From Cadophora sp. MPI-SDFR-AT-0126 (Eukaryota > Ascomycota > Leotiomycetes > Helotiales > Ploettnerulaceae), in assembly GCA_020747065.1 (NCBI GenBank), contig JAGMVK010000002.1, forward strand, positions 868,001-932,000: a DNA stretch of 64,000 bases, given 5' to 3'. The notes under the pieces were generated by a model. It was not told the DNA's origin. It saw only the letters and a program-made list of their open reading frames with translations, and made no database searches. The position numbers were made by a program, and so were the translations under genes. Position 1 is the stretch's first letter, and each line of letters opens with the position of its first letter. Shown here piece after piece: positions 10,328 through 20,363 of this stretch.

Positions 10328-11979
10328 TTATCTATACCATTTCTTCCCCCTGAACAACCATCCCACTCCCGAAAATGAACAAAGCAACAAGACGCTTCCC
10401 ACAAACAAAATGATCCCCTTGTACTTTTCAATTCCATAATCTCCCACAATCACCACGCTACCGATTAAAGCGCTACTAATTGGCCCAGCAAGAACCATTC
10501 CCAGACCTCGCTCAAACTCGAAGAAGCCGAAGAATGTCAGCTCTGCAGCAGGATTGTCAGTTAACGCTGTCGCGAATCTAGGGAACAGCGCTTCAAAACT
10601 GCCAGCCATGAAGCCGAACAACAGAGCAAAGAAACAAAGATGTAGCATCGTCTTGCTAAGTCCCCAGAGTACGTATACCACAATTGCCGAACCAAGGCTA
10701 GAGGCCAGGAGTAAGAGGTGCACGTCAACGAAGTCTGAGACGTGGCCGATGCTTAGAAGACCGATGATTTGGGAAAGATTAATCAGAACGAGGAGTATTG
10801 ACCGTTGGGTCGGAGAGAGGGATATCTCTGCTGCAAAGGCTGGCAGAGTTTTAGCTTCAGAGAAGTTCCGAGAAGGATGCTAACCTACAGGGAATGAAGA
10901 TGGAAGGAAGGTAGAAGACCAGTCCTTGAAGAAAGTTGCAGATGGACAGAGAAACGAAGATCGGCTTCTTCAGCACCGAGTAATCAATCTTCTCCGCCTT
11001 TGGAGGCTTTTGCAGATGGCGAGTACGGCTTCGGACGAGCAAGATCGCAGGTCCGACGATGACCACCTGTGGAACCTGAATCAGTCCAGGTTCAGAACGA
11101 CCTGTTCAAAGACAAGGTCATTTACCGTCGCAATTGCATATATCCTCAAAGTCATCGCATACCCATACTTCTGCAACAATACTTGGAGGACAAACGGAAG
11201 TCCAAGTCCGCCAGCTCCTGCTGCACTGAGTCTGAGAACAGGTCAACCAACAGCGAATCCTGGGAGAAGGGTGGACTAACAAAATCCCATATGCCAAGCC
11301 CCGCTTCTTAATGAACCATTCATTGAGCATGCTGAATGTAGCATAGGATATTATCAAAAATCCAACGCCATATATAACTCCTTGACAGATAACAAGGACC
11401 CATAGTTGTGTCCCGAAACTTGCTCCAATATTTCCCAGGACGCACAGAGATGCTCCAAAAACAACCATGTGTCGCCGGTATGGGTGGTAACGAATTGCGA
11501 GAGGGGTCATCAACGGACCTCCAAGGTAAGCAATACCCTATGTGCTTTTATCAGTACTTTGAATCCTGTTTGGCAGGAACTAGGTTACTTACTGTCGCAA
11601 AGGTGCCAACCATTGGGATCAAACGATTGCCCTCGAACGGAGGATGTGTTGCATAGTAATCTTGAAATACACCGAAATTTAAAGGGAATCCTAGATAAAC
11701 GGTCAGCTTGAATATCCGCAAATTCACAAAGCAATCTTGTATACCCCAGATTATTGCATCAATAATGACAGCTCCCACCATGAACATCCATGCAGTCTTC
11801 CCGCCATCAGCCGGTTCGAGGCCATGATCTTCGCCTTCAACATCTTGGCCATCGTTCTTCTCGGACGGTCCTTCCGAAAGCTCGGAATAAAAGAGTGAAT
11901 TGGAATGTTCGACTTTCAGGTCCGTCGAGCTCGTGGCCGCAGAGTTCGTAGCAGCAACGGCTGATAAGTTGCCACTCAT
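10328..11979 (-). CDS. MFS transporter, monocarboxylate (MCT/Mch) type
   Basis: Five exons: 11979-11593, 11537-11281, 11231-11126, 11075-10889, 10839-10328, giving 482 residues. All junctions keep frame, for example FAT|GIAYLGGPLMTPLAIRY, YGI-L-LSAAGAGGLGLPFVLQ, AIAT|VPQVVIVGPA and FIP-SFAAEISLSPTQRS. The acidic, disordered N-terminus of about 65 residues is followed by 12 expected membrane helices. The segment GVFQDYYATHPPF and the later GLGLPFVLQVLLQKYGYAMTLR are typical of fungal MCT-like members of the major facilitator superfamily. Known relatives carry monocarboxylates, riboflavin or other small organic acids; substrate here is unknown. It diverges from the amine oxidase gene across 1.28 kb, so co-regulation is possible. 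Confidence 0.86.
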
Positions 11980-13257
11980 TATGACTGTTTAAATTGAAAG
12001 AGTAGGAAAGGAATACAGAATGAAAAATGAGGATGAAAGGCTGGAACGTGGAAGAGAAACTTCAAGGGAACAGAAGGAAATTTGGAAAAAGTAAGAGACA
12101 ACTTTGAAATGCTGAGAAGGTCCACATTACCAATTATTGACAGTGCGCTGACGGACGAGACCGAGACATCACAAGTTACGATCGCACTTACTGCATATTC
12201 AGCTATCGTCAGGACGTATTGTGGTCGTTAGTACCTGGCCTGCGCTTTGGGCCAGCGAGTAGTCAGCAGCCACCGAGCCATACTATTGGTCGACCCGGCT
12301 TCAAAATACCTTCGCTTAATTGTTTTGAGCTGAGAGACGCCTCATTCCTCCAAATGGAATGGACTTGCCGAGAGCGTCTGGTATTTCAGGCACATGGGAT
12401 TCTAGATCCAGAATAATTGTCACAAGCAGAATCGGGGTCTCCACGTCGTCCAAAGTAGAGTGGCTTTGACTTTCTCCTCAGCCGCATCTTTGACGCCACC
12501 TTCCATTTTCAGACGACCCTTTGATCAGCCAAGTTTATAGCTTCACGTGACGGTTAGGGGTCAAGTCATGTTTCACAGCCACTCTGGTCTTCACGCTGTA
12601 TTCGTTCTGAACAACCAACATCCTGGGAATCTCTCCTAGGGTTTTCCTTCTAGGTTGAGGTCCGAGCAGCATTCGTATTCTCCAAGAACATTGAAACCAT
12701 CCCGCCAGAGTGTGTCACTAGTTCCCGCGCATATGGAACCCCCTTTTCGAGGCGGGATATCGACTCCTCAAACTTTTCGTCTAAGCTTCTCAATAGCAAT
12801 GTTTACTTTTTACTACTTTAGACATGTGGCTTTCGCGTGGAATGGTCGACTCGTGTCTCAAGTTGGATGCGGCTCCACTTTCCAAACGGACCAGCAGGTG
12901 GCGGCTGAGGAGTGCTGTGCATTTCTAGGCGATGCGCATATACTTTTGACAAGATGCTGGCTGAATGTGTACTGTTCTAGCCATGAATTGTCTTAGACTT
13001 GTTCGACTGCAGTCCTAGTATGGTGAATGGTCGCGCGTGGTGAGCTGTACTTGAAGCAAATGTCAACATTGGCTGCTAAGTCACCTACCATATCATGGCC
13101 ACTTCCACTTCAAAATTGTCTTTTTTTTCTCTTTCATCACTGTTCATTCCTCGGATAATCTTCGATCAGATCTATAAACTCGCCGACTTACACATTGTCC
13201 AATCATTTTCATGACTTTTAGGTCATCCTCAATCTCAATACTACTCATGGCAGAGAC
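11980..13257. promoter_or_regulatory. Shared upstream region of transporter and amine oxidase
   Basis: The two start codons face away from each other across 1278 bp. It contains a TCACGTGA E-box-like palindrome at 12543-12550 and a TATA-like element at 13173. The ORFs inside lack coding character. Confidence 0.45.
13173..13178 (+). promoter_or_regulatory. TATA-box candidate for the amine oxidase
   Basis: TATAAA lies 80 bp before the ATG at 13258, a plausible distance for a fungal TATA element with a short leader. Position alone supports it. Confidence 0.35.
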
Positions 13258-15052
13258 ATGTTGCCCAAATTATTTTGTCTTTCGATATTTCTGCTCCCAG
13301 TTACAGCCTTGATCCGGGATACAGCTCAGTATAGCCCGCAAGTTTGCGGGGAGACAGAAGTCTTAGTCCTCGGTGCTGGCATTGCTGGTATCGCTGCAGC
13401 GGTTGGATTCCCCCACTTCCCAGCGAAATGATTGTCACTAATAAACCGCCAGAAAGCACTTTCTGAAAACGGAGTAGAGGATTTCATCATTGTCGAATAT
13501 AACTCTGAGGTTGGTGGAAGATGCCGACACACGACTTTTGGAGAAGACGAGAATGGAGACCCGTACACAGTAGAGCTGGGTGCGAACTGGGTGAGTGCGG
13601 TTGCGAGGATTCAATTGCCGTGGACAATCCGACTGACTGAATTGAAAGATTCAAGGAACCGTGACTGAAGATGGGCCGGAGAATCCCATATGGACTCTTG
13701 TAAGATACACCCACTCAGCCCGAGACGCATACCTCTGACTGTAAGCAGGCAAAGGAATCCAACCTCATTAGTCAAGCTAGCGACAGCTCGTCCCTCCAGA
13801 CATATGATCGAACCGGCCAAGTTGACTACAAGAACAAATTGGATGATTTCGAAAGTCATTACTCTGAAGTTGAGCGTGGAGAAGTCGGAATTCATACACA
13901 GGTCGATAATCAGCAACTTCTAGCATCGAAAGGCATTAAAGATACGGATCTTCGGTCTGCGTTGTCAGAAACGGGGTACCATCTAGAGGACGATCCCCAA
14001 GCGCGGACAGCAGAATGGTATAAGCTGGACTACGAATATGCTCAACCTCCAGTACGTCTCCTTATTGCTCTCTCTAGTCATGAGTATGGAAGTATGGCAG
14101 ACACTGACTATATCCCTCAAACAGGAATTGAGCTCTAGCTCCAGGACTCTGGCAAGCTACGTGAGTATTCTCACTTGACCACACTCATGCTTAAGCTGAT
14201 CACCCCCAGAACTCAACATTCAGACACTACTCACCAACCAGCCACTTCTCCCTCGACCCCCGCGGCTTCAACACCCTCATCCACTCTCTCTCCTCAACTT
14301 ACCTGACACCCTCCGACCCCCGCCTCCACCTCTCCACCATCGTCCGTAACATCACCACCACCCCTACCAATATCACAATCCACAACCATGACGGCACCTG
14401 CATAACCGCCTCTCACGCAATCACGACATTCTCACTCGGCGTCTTGAAATCCCCACTCGTGACATTCACACCTGCCCTCCCAGAGCGGAAAATCTCCGCG
14501 ATAAACAAGATGACCATGGGAACCTACACGAAAATATTCATGCAATTCCCGCGAGATAAGATATTCTGGAATACGTCTACGGAGTTCTTTCTCTACGCTT
14601 CACCTCACACAAGAGGCTATTACCCACTTTTCCAATCGCTCTCTCGCTCCGACTTTCTACCTGGATCAGGGATACTGATCGCGACCGTAACGTCTCCGTT
14701 CTCTTCAACAGTAGAATCTCAACCATTGGAAACCACACGAAGCCAAGTATTGGCAGTACTCAGGGAGATGTTTGGGAGGAAAAATGTCCCGGAACCAGAG
14801 GCCTTTATGCTGCCGAAGTGGGGAGAGATGGAATGGGCGAGGGGCAGTTTCTCGAATTGGCCGCCGGGGTTTACGGGGGAGGAGCATGAGCATTTGAGGA
14901 GGAAGGTTGGTGGGAGGCTGTGGTGGGCTGGGGAGCATACGAGTAGAGAGTGGTATGGGTATTTGCATGGGGCTTTGGATGAGGGGAGCAAGGTAGGAAG
15001 AGAGGTTGCAAGGTGTGTGAATGATCCGTTGTCGATTGATTGCCGGGACTAG
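13258..15052 (+). CDS. Secreted FAD-dependent amine oxidase (polyamine oxidase-like)
   Basis: Six exons, all introns phase 0: 13258-13401, 13453-13590, 13649-13699, 13749-14051, 14125-14160, 14210-15052; 504 residues. The start gives a clear signal peptide (MLPKLFCLSIFLLPVTALIR). The Rossmann motif VLVLGAGIAGIAAA (GAGIAG at 39-44) continues across intron 1 into KALSENGVEDFIIVEY, with the ribose-binding Glu63 and EVGGRCRHTTFG. The FAD-contacting C-terminal block LWWAGEHTSREWYGYLHGA is intact. Family members oxidise primary amines or polyamines, releasing H2O2; secretion implies an extracellular or wall role. Intron 1 has a weak donor (gttgga), but no other join keeps both the Rossmann fold and the frame. 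NIT-type Asn sites suggest N-glycosylation. Confidence 0.88.
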
Positions 15053-17240
15053 GAAGATATCGAAATGTGTCGACGTGGGTATACTGTATATATAGAACGG
15101 GATACTTAAAGCCCTTTAAATTAGAATAATGTGTAATATTTTAATGAGTATAGCTACTCTCGCCTGCATGGTTCGCTAAGATCGTGCTGTTTTGAGGCAG
15201 GTGAAGTCATTGCGATGTAGTTCTCCAGCAACATATGATATCCTCTTTTAAATGTACCTCAAATATTAATACAGTGTTATTAATTCGAATTCATAGAGCA
15301 AGAGCTAGCCTGTCGTTTCCACCCTCGCTCACGTTGAATCATCGCATATGGCAAGTCACTGAACGAGTGCATAAGGGCTTGCTTATTTCAGAGCATTATT
15401 GACTCCGCATTCCGTGTGAACCTCGCACTAGGGTGGTGGACAAGATGCAGAAGTAGAGGACTGGCATAATTGCTATAGAAAGTCATTATGCATGAATTAA
15501 TTCGCCTATAACTTACAATGTACATCTTGCACAAAGGAAGACCTGTTGTAGCAGCTCATCTCAATGTCAGATCCGCCTCCAAAACAGCTCAAAGTCCGCT
15601 CTCTCATTCCTACACCTAGTGTTCGACATTAGATTATACACTATCTTTCTTCTTCTTCTTCTTCTTCTTCTTCCTACTCTATCGAGCAGCACATCCCCTA
15701 ATTCACCAGCTCACTCAGAATCTTCGGCAGATGACTAAAATTATTCAACACCGCCAAAGGACTCAGCGCCTCCATTCCAAGCATATCACTCAAACTAAGG
15801 TCCGGCGCTCTGTATCAGATGATGTAGCAAAACGTCTCCCATCAAGAGACCGTCATGGCAATGCCTAGATCGGCACCGCACATCCATTACCTTGAGGACC
15901 TGGCAGCACGTATTATCATGCCAAAAATCTTCAATACAAGCACATATCTTAACCTCATGATGTGACTAGACCTCTCCCTTCAAAAACATCATCAGCGAGA
16001 TCTCAAGATCATCATTAAAACGTCATCTTCGCTCCCAGAAACGCCAGCTCTGCATGATCTAGCCGTAGATCACCCAGATCCTCTTCTCAGCTTCGTAAAG
16101 AGTAGGTCCACACGATTGATCCCTAGTATCCTCTCCCCTAATGACTAATTAAAATCCTAGAGCTGATGGCAGGCCTCTCTCGGCACTCGGAAGCTTTGTC
16201 GTCATAGTTTGGCAGTAGTTCATCGGAACTCGATATCGATAGTGATTTTTAGTGAAGAAGGGATGCAGAACAAGCGATACGAAAAATGACAAATACATCT
16301 CGAATAGAGGGCAAAAAAAGGAATTAGGAATTTCGAGACATATTGATTCTTCAGGTTGAGTGAGACGAAACATCTAGCTAGCAAGACATGACAGTGAGTT
16401 AGCGAGCCTCAAGCTCCTGAAGCGATGCTGAGAGCTATCTTAGGCATGCTATAAGATACCCATCTCTACGCAATATATATACCAACTCCACCCACCCCCA
16501 CCAGCCTCATCCTTCCTGAAACAGCTTGCAAGATACAGGAAGCACGCCAGGTCATTCCCTGAAACTTGAATCCGCATCTCACCAAATCAGACCACATCCC
16601 ACTTTCCCATCCTGCATCATCCCTCCCACCTCCACCCTCCATCTCCATCTCCATCTCCCATCTCCCATCTCCCATTCACAATGCCCTCCTCAAAATACCA
16701 TCTCCTCATAACAATCCCCCCATCCGATCGACACAGTAGGACTGCACGACCTACCTTCAAGGTTCCGTCCTGCTTGCGTGCTTGCCCGCCCACCTTTCCT
16801 GCCGTGCGCCCCCTCCCCTTCAGCCGTCTCAAGAATAAGCTTAACCTCACCTCTCGCCTCTCCAACATCCCCTCCCCTCCTTCCCATCCACCACCTCCTC
16901 ATCTCCTTGTCTCCTCATCCCTTACATCCCTCTGCATCCCATCTCGTCTCATCCTTCACATCCATCATTCATTCACATCACCATCCAATCTAATCCCCTC
17001 CCTCTGACCCCCACCTCAGCCTCAACCTCAAAGCTAGAATCGGGGTCTAAACCTCAAACCCAGCATCACACATATAATAATAATAATACCACTACCAGTA
17101 ATATCACGGCACATACGGAGATATCTCCTCTTCCACTTAGCTTTGCCTTTCCTAGCGTTCACAAATCAAGCCTCGCCTCGCCTCTCCGGCAGCCAGCGCC
17201 GTCAGGCAGCCGCCCGCATATAACATCCGGAGGCTATGTA
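15053..17240. other. Intergenic interval upstream of the mariner element
   Basis: About 2.2 kb. It contains a CTT tract (15645-15674), a TATA-like stretch near 16470 (caatatatatacc) followed by C-rich leader-like sequence and a short ORF from 16681 (MPSSKYHLLITIPPSDRHS). That start resembles a real gene promoter, but the ORF quickly becomes low-complexity, so I do not call a gene. The right end stops at the TA where the transposon is inserted. Confidence 0.4.
15645..15674. repeat. CTT microsatellite
   Basis: About nine tandem CTT/TTC units in intergenic DNA. Confidence 0.85.
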
Positions 17241-17265
17241 CAGTACTCCGTCAGAAGTATAAGCC
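17241..17265 (+). repeat. Left terminal inverted repeat
   Basis: 25 bp, matching the right terminus at 21 positions, with the shared core ccgtcagaagtat and agcc. Confidence 0.9.
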
Positions 17266-17419
17266 AGAGCCGATTAAGCGAGAAAATCAAGAAGTATTGA
17301 ACAAACATCACTTAGTAATAACTTAATAACCACTAATCGTACAATAATAAAAATTAGTACAAAAGAATCGTTGAAACCTCCCGAACAAAATGCGCTAGTC
17401 AGCTCGTGATTTGCAATTT

Positions 17420-18517
17420 TCAATACTTTGTATGCCACCCATTTGCCGCAATACATGCTGCAACCCGTCGTTCCATAGACTCGATCAACTCTTCAAAGAA
17501 AGACACAGGTATCGTACCCCAGGCCTCTTTTAAAGCTTCCTCCATAGCAATTCGATCCTCTTCTGACTTTCCGTCAGATTTCCAGAGCTCGGGAAACATC
17601 TTTGAGCACGTATCTTTGAGTCGTTTCCAGGCATGCTCGATTGGATTTAGGTCTGGCGAGTAAGGAGGCCAATCAGTGACATTTATACCTCTTTCTCTAA
17701 ACCATTCCGTGACTTTTCGAGCTGTATGGATCGGGGCATTGTCTTGCATGAAAATAAGCCCGTCGTGGTAATTCGGTACGACTAAATCTTCAAGAAGGGT
17801 AAGGTAGGAGTTGGCAGAGTACCCGTGTTTCTTTGATTCAAAGTCTCGTTCCAAAATTAGGAGATCAGACCGCTCTCCGTCTCCCCAAAAGGCTGCCGAA
17901 ACCATCACACGCATCCCTTTACCCTTTTTGTACGTCGTAACGTGTGTGGGCTTCCATTTATCGGCGGTATGACCCCATACCCAGACGATCTCCCCCTCTT
18001 TGCCCCGCTCCACAGAACACTCGTCACTCCACATATATTTCCTCCATTGCCTCGTCTTCCAATGGGCTCGACAACGACACCAAAGTAAACGTTGCGCAGC
18101 TACGTCATCTGTAAGCTCCGGTCGTTTCTTTGCACGCCAGTGTCGTAGACCTTCCTCCACTCCAAGTCGGTATATATAGGAATCGCTCATTTTGAGGCCG
18201 GTGTGCTTTCGACGCTGCTCATACGTCATTTTTGGGTGAAGACGTAGGCACAAAAGCATGCGACGTCTCGATCGGCTATCGTAGGTTACAGGAGTACCAC
18301 TGCGAGGTAAAGATCTGCCGTCGTCGCGAACCTGTATCGTTGCTAAGGTGTGTCGAATTACCCCCCGCGAAAGCCCTGTAGCGACCTCAATTTCCCCCGG
18401 CGATTCCCCGGCCTCTTGTCGCCCTACAATTTTCCCCCTTTGGTAAGGAGTAAGCTCCTTACCTCGTGAACGTCTGTTGCCATCGGTATCGCGCAAAGGA
18501 GTGCGAATTGGTGGCAT
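17420..18517 (-). CDS. Tc1/mariner DDE transposase, intact
   Basis: Intronless, 365 residues. The N-terminal half has helix-turn-helix DNA-binding sequence (ELTPYQRGKIVGRQEAG, ATGLSRGVIRHTL, then a second HTH around residues 95-125). The catalytic domain carries D165 (WSDECS), D259 (FMQDNAPIHTA) and E294 (YSPDLNPIEHAWKRLK); the spacing between the second Asp and the Glu is 34 residues, so it is a DD34E enzyme. It cuts at the inverted repeats and inserts at TA. With all catalytic residues, both ends and no stop, the copy may be autonomous. The start is the first ATG, 66 bp inside the inner edge of the right repeat. Confidence 0.95.
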   Translation of the reverse strand: MPPIRTPLRDTDGNRRSRGKELTPYQRGKIVGRQEAGESPGEIEVATGLSRGVIRHTLATIQVRDDGRSLPRSGTPVTYDSRSRRRMLLCLRLHPKMTYEQRRKHTGLKMSDSYIYRLGVEEGLRHWRAKKRPELTDDVAAQRLLWCRCRAHWKTRQWRKYMWSDECSVERGKEGEIVWVWGHTADKWKPTHVTTYKKGKGMRVMVSAAFWGDGERSDLLILERDFESKKHGYSANSYLTLLEDLVVPNYHDGLIFMQDNAPIHTARKVTEWFRERGINVTDWPPYSPDLNPIEHAWKRLKDTCSKMFPELWKSDGKSEEDRIAMEEALKEAWGTIPVSFFEELIESMERRVAACIAANGWHTKY

Positions 18518-18582
18518 AGTTATTCGTTGAAGTTGAAGGATGGAAAACGCGGTTCGCGAAAAAACGCGGTTTTACGTTTCTC

Positions 18583-18607
18583 GGCTAATACTTCTGACGG
18601 GTCACTG
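18583..18607 (-). repeat. Right terminal inverted repeat
   Basis: Inverted partner of the left end; mismatches are at positions 5-7 and 21 counted from the outer end. Confidence 0.9.
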
Positions 18608-18609
18608 TA

Positions 18610-20363
18610 GATCATGACGCCATGATTGGGAGGGATATTTGAAACTGACAGGAAGATCGACGGCCAGCATTATTGGAAATAACAACCCGATTCAATGATG
18701 ACCTTTGATATCGAACTTGGTGATCCGATTTGATGGCTAGGCTGTTGATTTCTTTTGCTGGGGGTTTGGTTGTTAGGTTGGTTGATTGCTTGGTGAGGAT
18801 CGACTGGAAGATCGGTTTGATGCGAGATGCATGGATTTCATGACGGAGAGAGGTTGAGGAAGATGGACGGTTTGGTTTCTTGATGCCCCAGGAAAGGGTC
18901 GATTTTTGATATTAGATATTAAGGAATACTAGTTAAGGTAGATATGAAAATGTTTCATCCTTAAATCCCAAGGTAGGTCTCTTCCCCGAGTCCTTTGACT
19001 TTCGCCACCAATGCATGAACATACAGTACAGACTAGCAATAAATTCCACTTCTCAAGTATTCCAGCGCAATCAATTAATGGAGTCCGAGTCCGACGAGGT
19101 TTCGAAAACTCCGGATCATGCCTGCCATTCCCCGGATTCTGTTTTTCCATTTCCTGTTTTCCATGTCCTGTTTTCCTAGATTCTAGACGCCTCTCATCGC
19201 TTCGGAAGTCGCTGGTCCCGATGCTTGAAACACGCACACAGTCGAAAATGAACATTGCCACAACCCCCCACCCCTCCCGAAAAACACTATGTAGAATGCC
19301 CCTTTCTTTCCTGCGCGCAAAGAATATACTTGATAGATTATAGAAAGCCAAAATTAGATATCAAGCACCGACTAGGCAGAATGCATGCAGACCAAAGTTC
19401 TACCACCTCTCAATGCACATTCCCTTAATGCAACCCACATGTAATAGTACAAGATTCTGGCCGTTGACTTCGCTCCATCGTGTGCCGGGCAAGTTCGGGA
19501 GGCCCAAAGCGCAAGCAAGTAAGCAATGAACAAGCAACCAAAAAGAAAAAAGACGGAGCAGACTATTGTATTGGTTACATTCCCATATATGGATGGATAA
19601 ACTGTCTCCTCTCCTGCCGACTAGGGGCAAGCATAACACCGAACCAAATGCAACACAACGTCAACCAACTCAAAAAAACATGGGGGAATATCTGGTACTG
19701 ATGAATAAGATGATAGCGACAACAATAGGAAAATGTGGTGATACTGTAAATTGAATCAAACAAGAAAGAGCAGTGCCAAGACTAAAACAAACCCCGGATT
19801 TCAGGTATATGCTACACTCCCTTGAATATGCAGCCCGCTCATGGATCATTGAACGCCACCAAAGACTCCTGTCCGCCAGGCCTCTACCTTGGCCAGAACT
19901 TACGTCCAAGAATGCCACCCCCTAACCCTTGACCCATCCGAAAGCCCCCACCATAAACAAATGCATGATAGGAAAAGATATCTAATGTCTGCTGACTGTC
20001 GCAAGATAAACAAGGTGTTGATGCTGCGAAAACAAGTAACGAGGAACAGAATGAGAATAGCTCCGCTCGACGAGGTTTATGGATCGTCATGGAGAAGAAC
20101 ACGATGACTCCGTGGAGGAAAAGGGTGTCGAGTCAACCGTCGAATGGGAGGCCGAGGACGTATCATCGTGATATCGATATCACAAATCCAATGATGAGTC
20201 GAATTTGCAATACCGACAAGGTTGCAAGATGTTGTGCAGAGGGCATGCGCATGTGAGGGAATACGAGATCAGACCAGGATCAAGACGCGCTAAGCCACGG
20301 ATCATCTGATTTGTCGAGGACACCCTCAACATCCGCTCTCGCCAATCACAGAGCCCACGCAAC
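18610..20363. other. Intergenic interval
   Basis: About 1.75 kb between the transposon and the 3' end of the medusa-like gene. It likely includes a long 3' UTR of that gene. ORFs here are short and without recognisable motifs. Confidence 0.45.

Larger units (their letters stand above)
17241..18607 (-). mobile_element. Complete Tc1/mariner DNA transposon, 1367 bp
   Basis: Terminal inverted repeats bound the element. The left end reads cagtactccgtcagaagtat and the right end, reverse-complemented, cagtgacccgtcagaagtat; 21 of the first 25 bases match. Each end is flanked by TA (17239-17240 and 18608-18609), the expected target duplication of this superfamily. One uninterrupted transposase gene on the minus strand occupies most of the interior. 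The repeat-induced C-to-T decay often seen in fungal transposons is not evident: the ORF has no stop codon. Confidence 0.95.

Noticed and set aside
16681..17007. Possible gene start MPSSKYHLLITIPPSDRHS after a TATA-like stretch
   Set aside because: The frame soon becomes Pro/Ser low-complexity and no exon could be joined; it might be a gene interrupted by the mariner, but nothing supports that.
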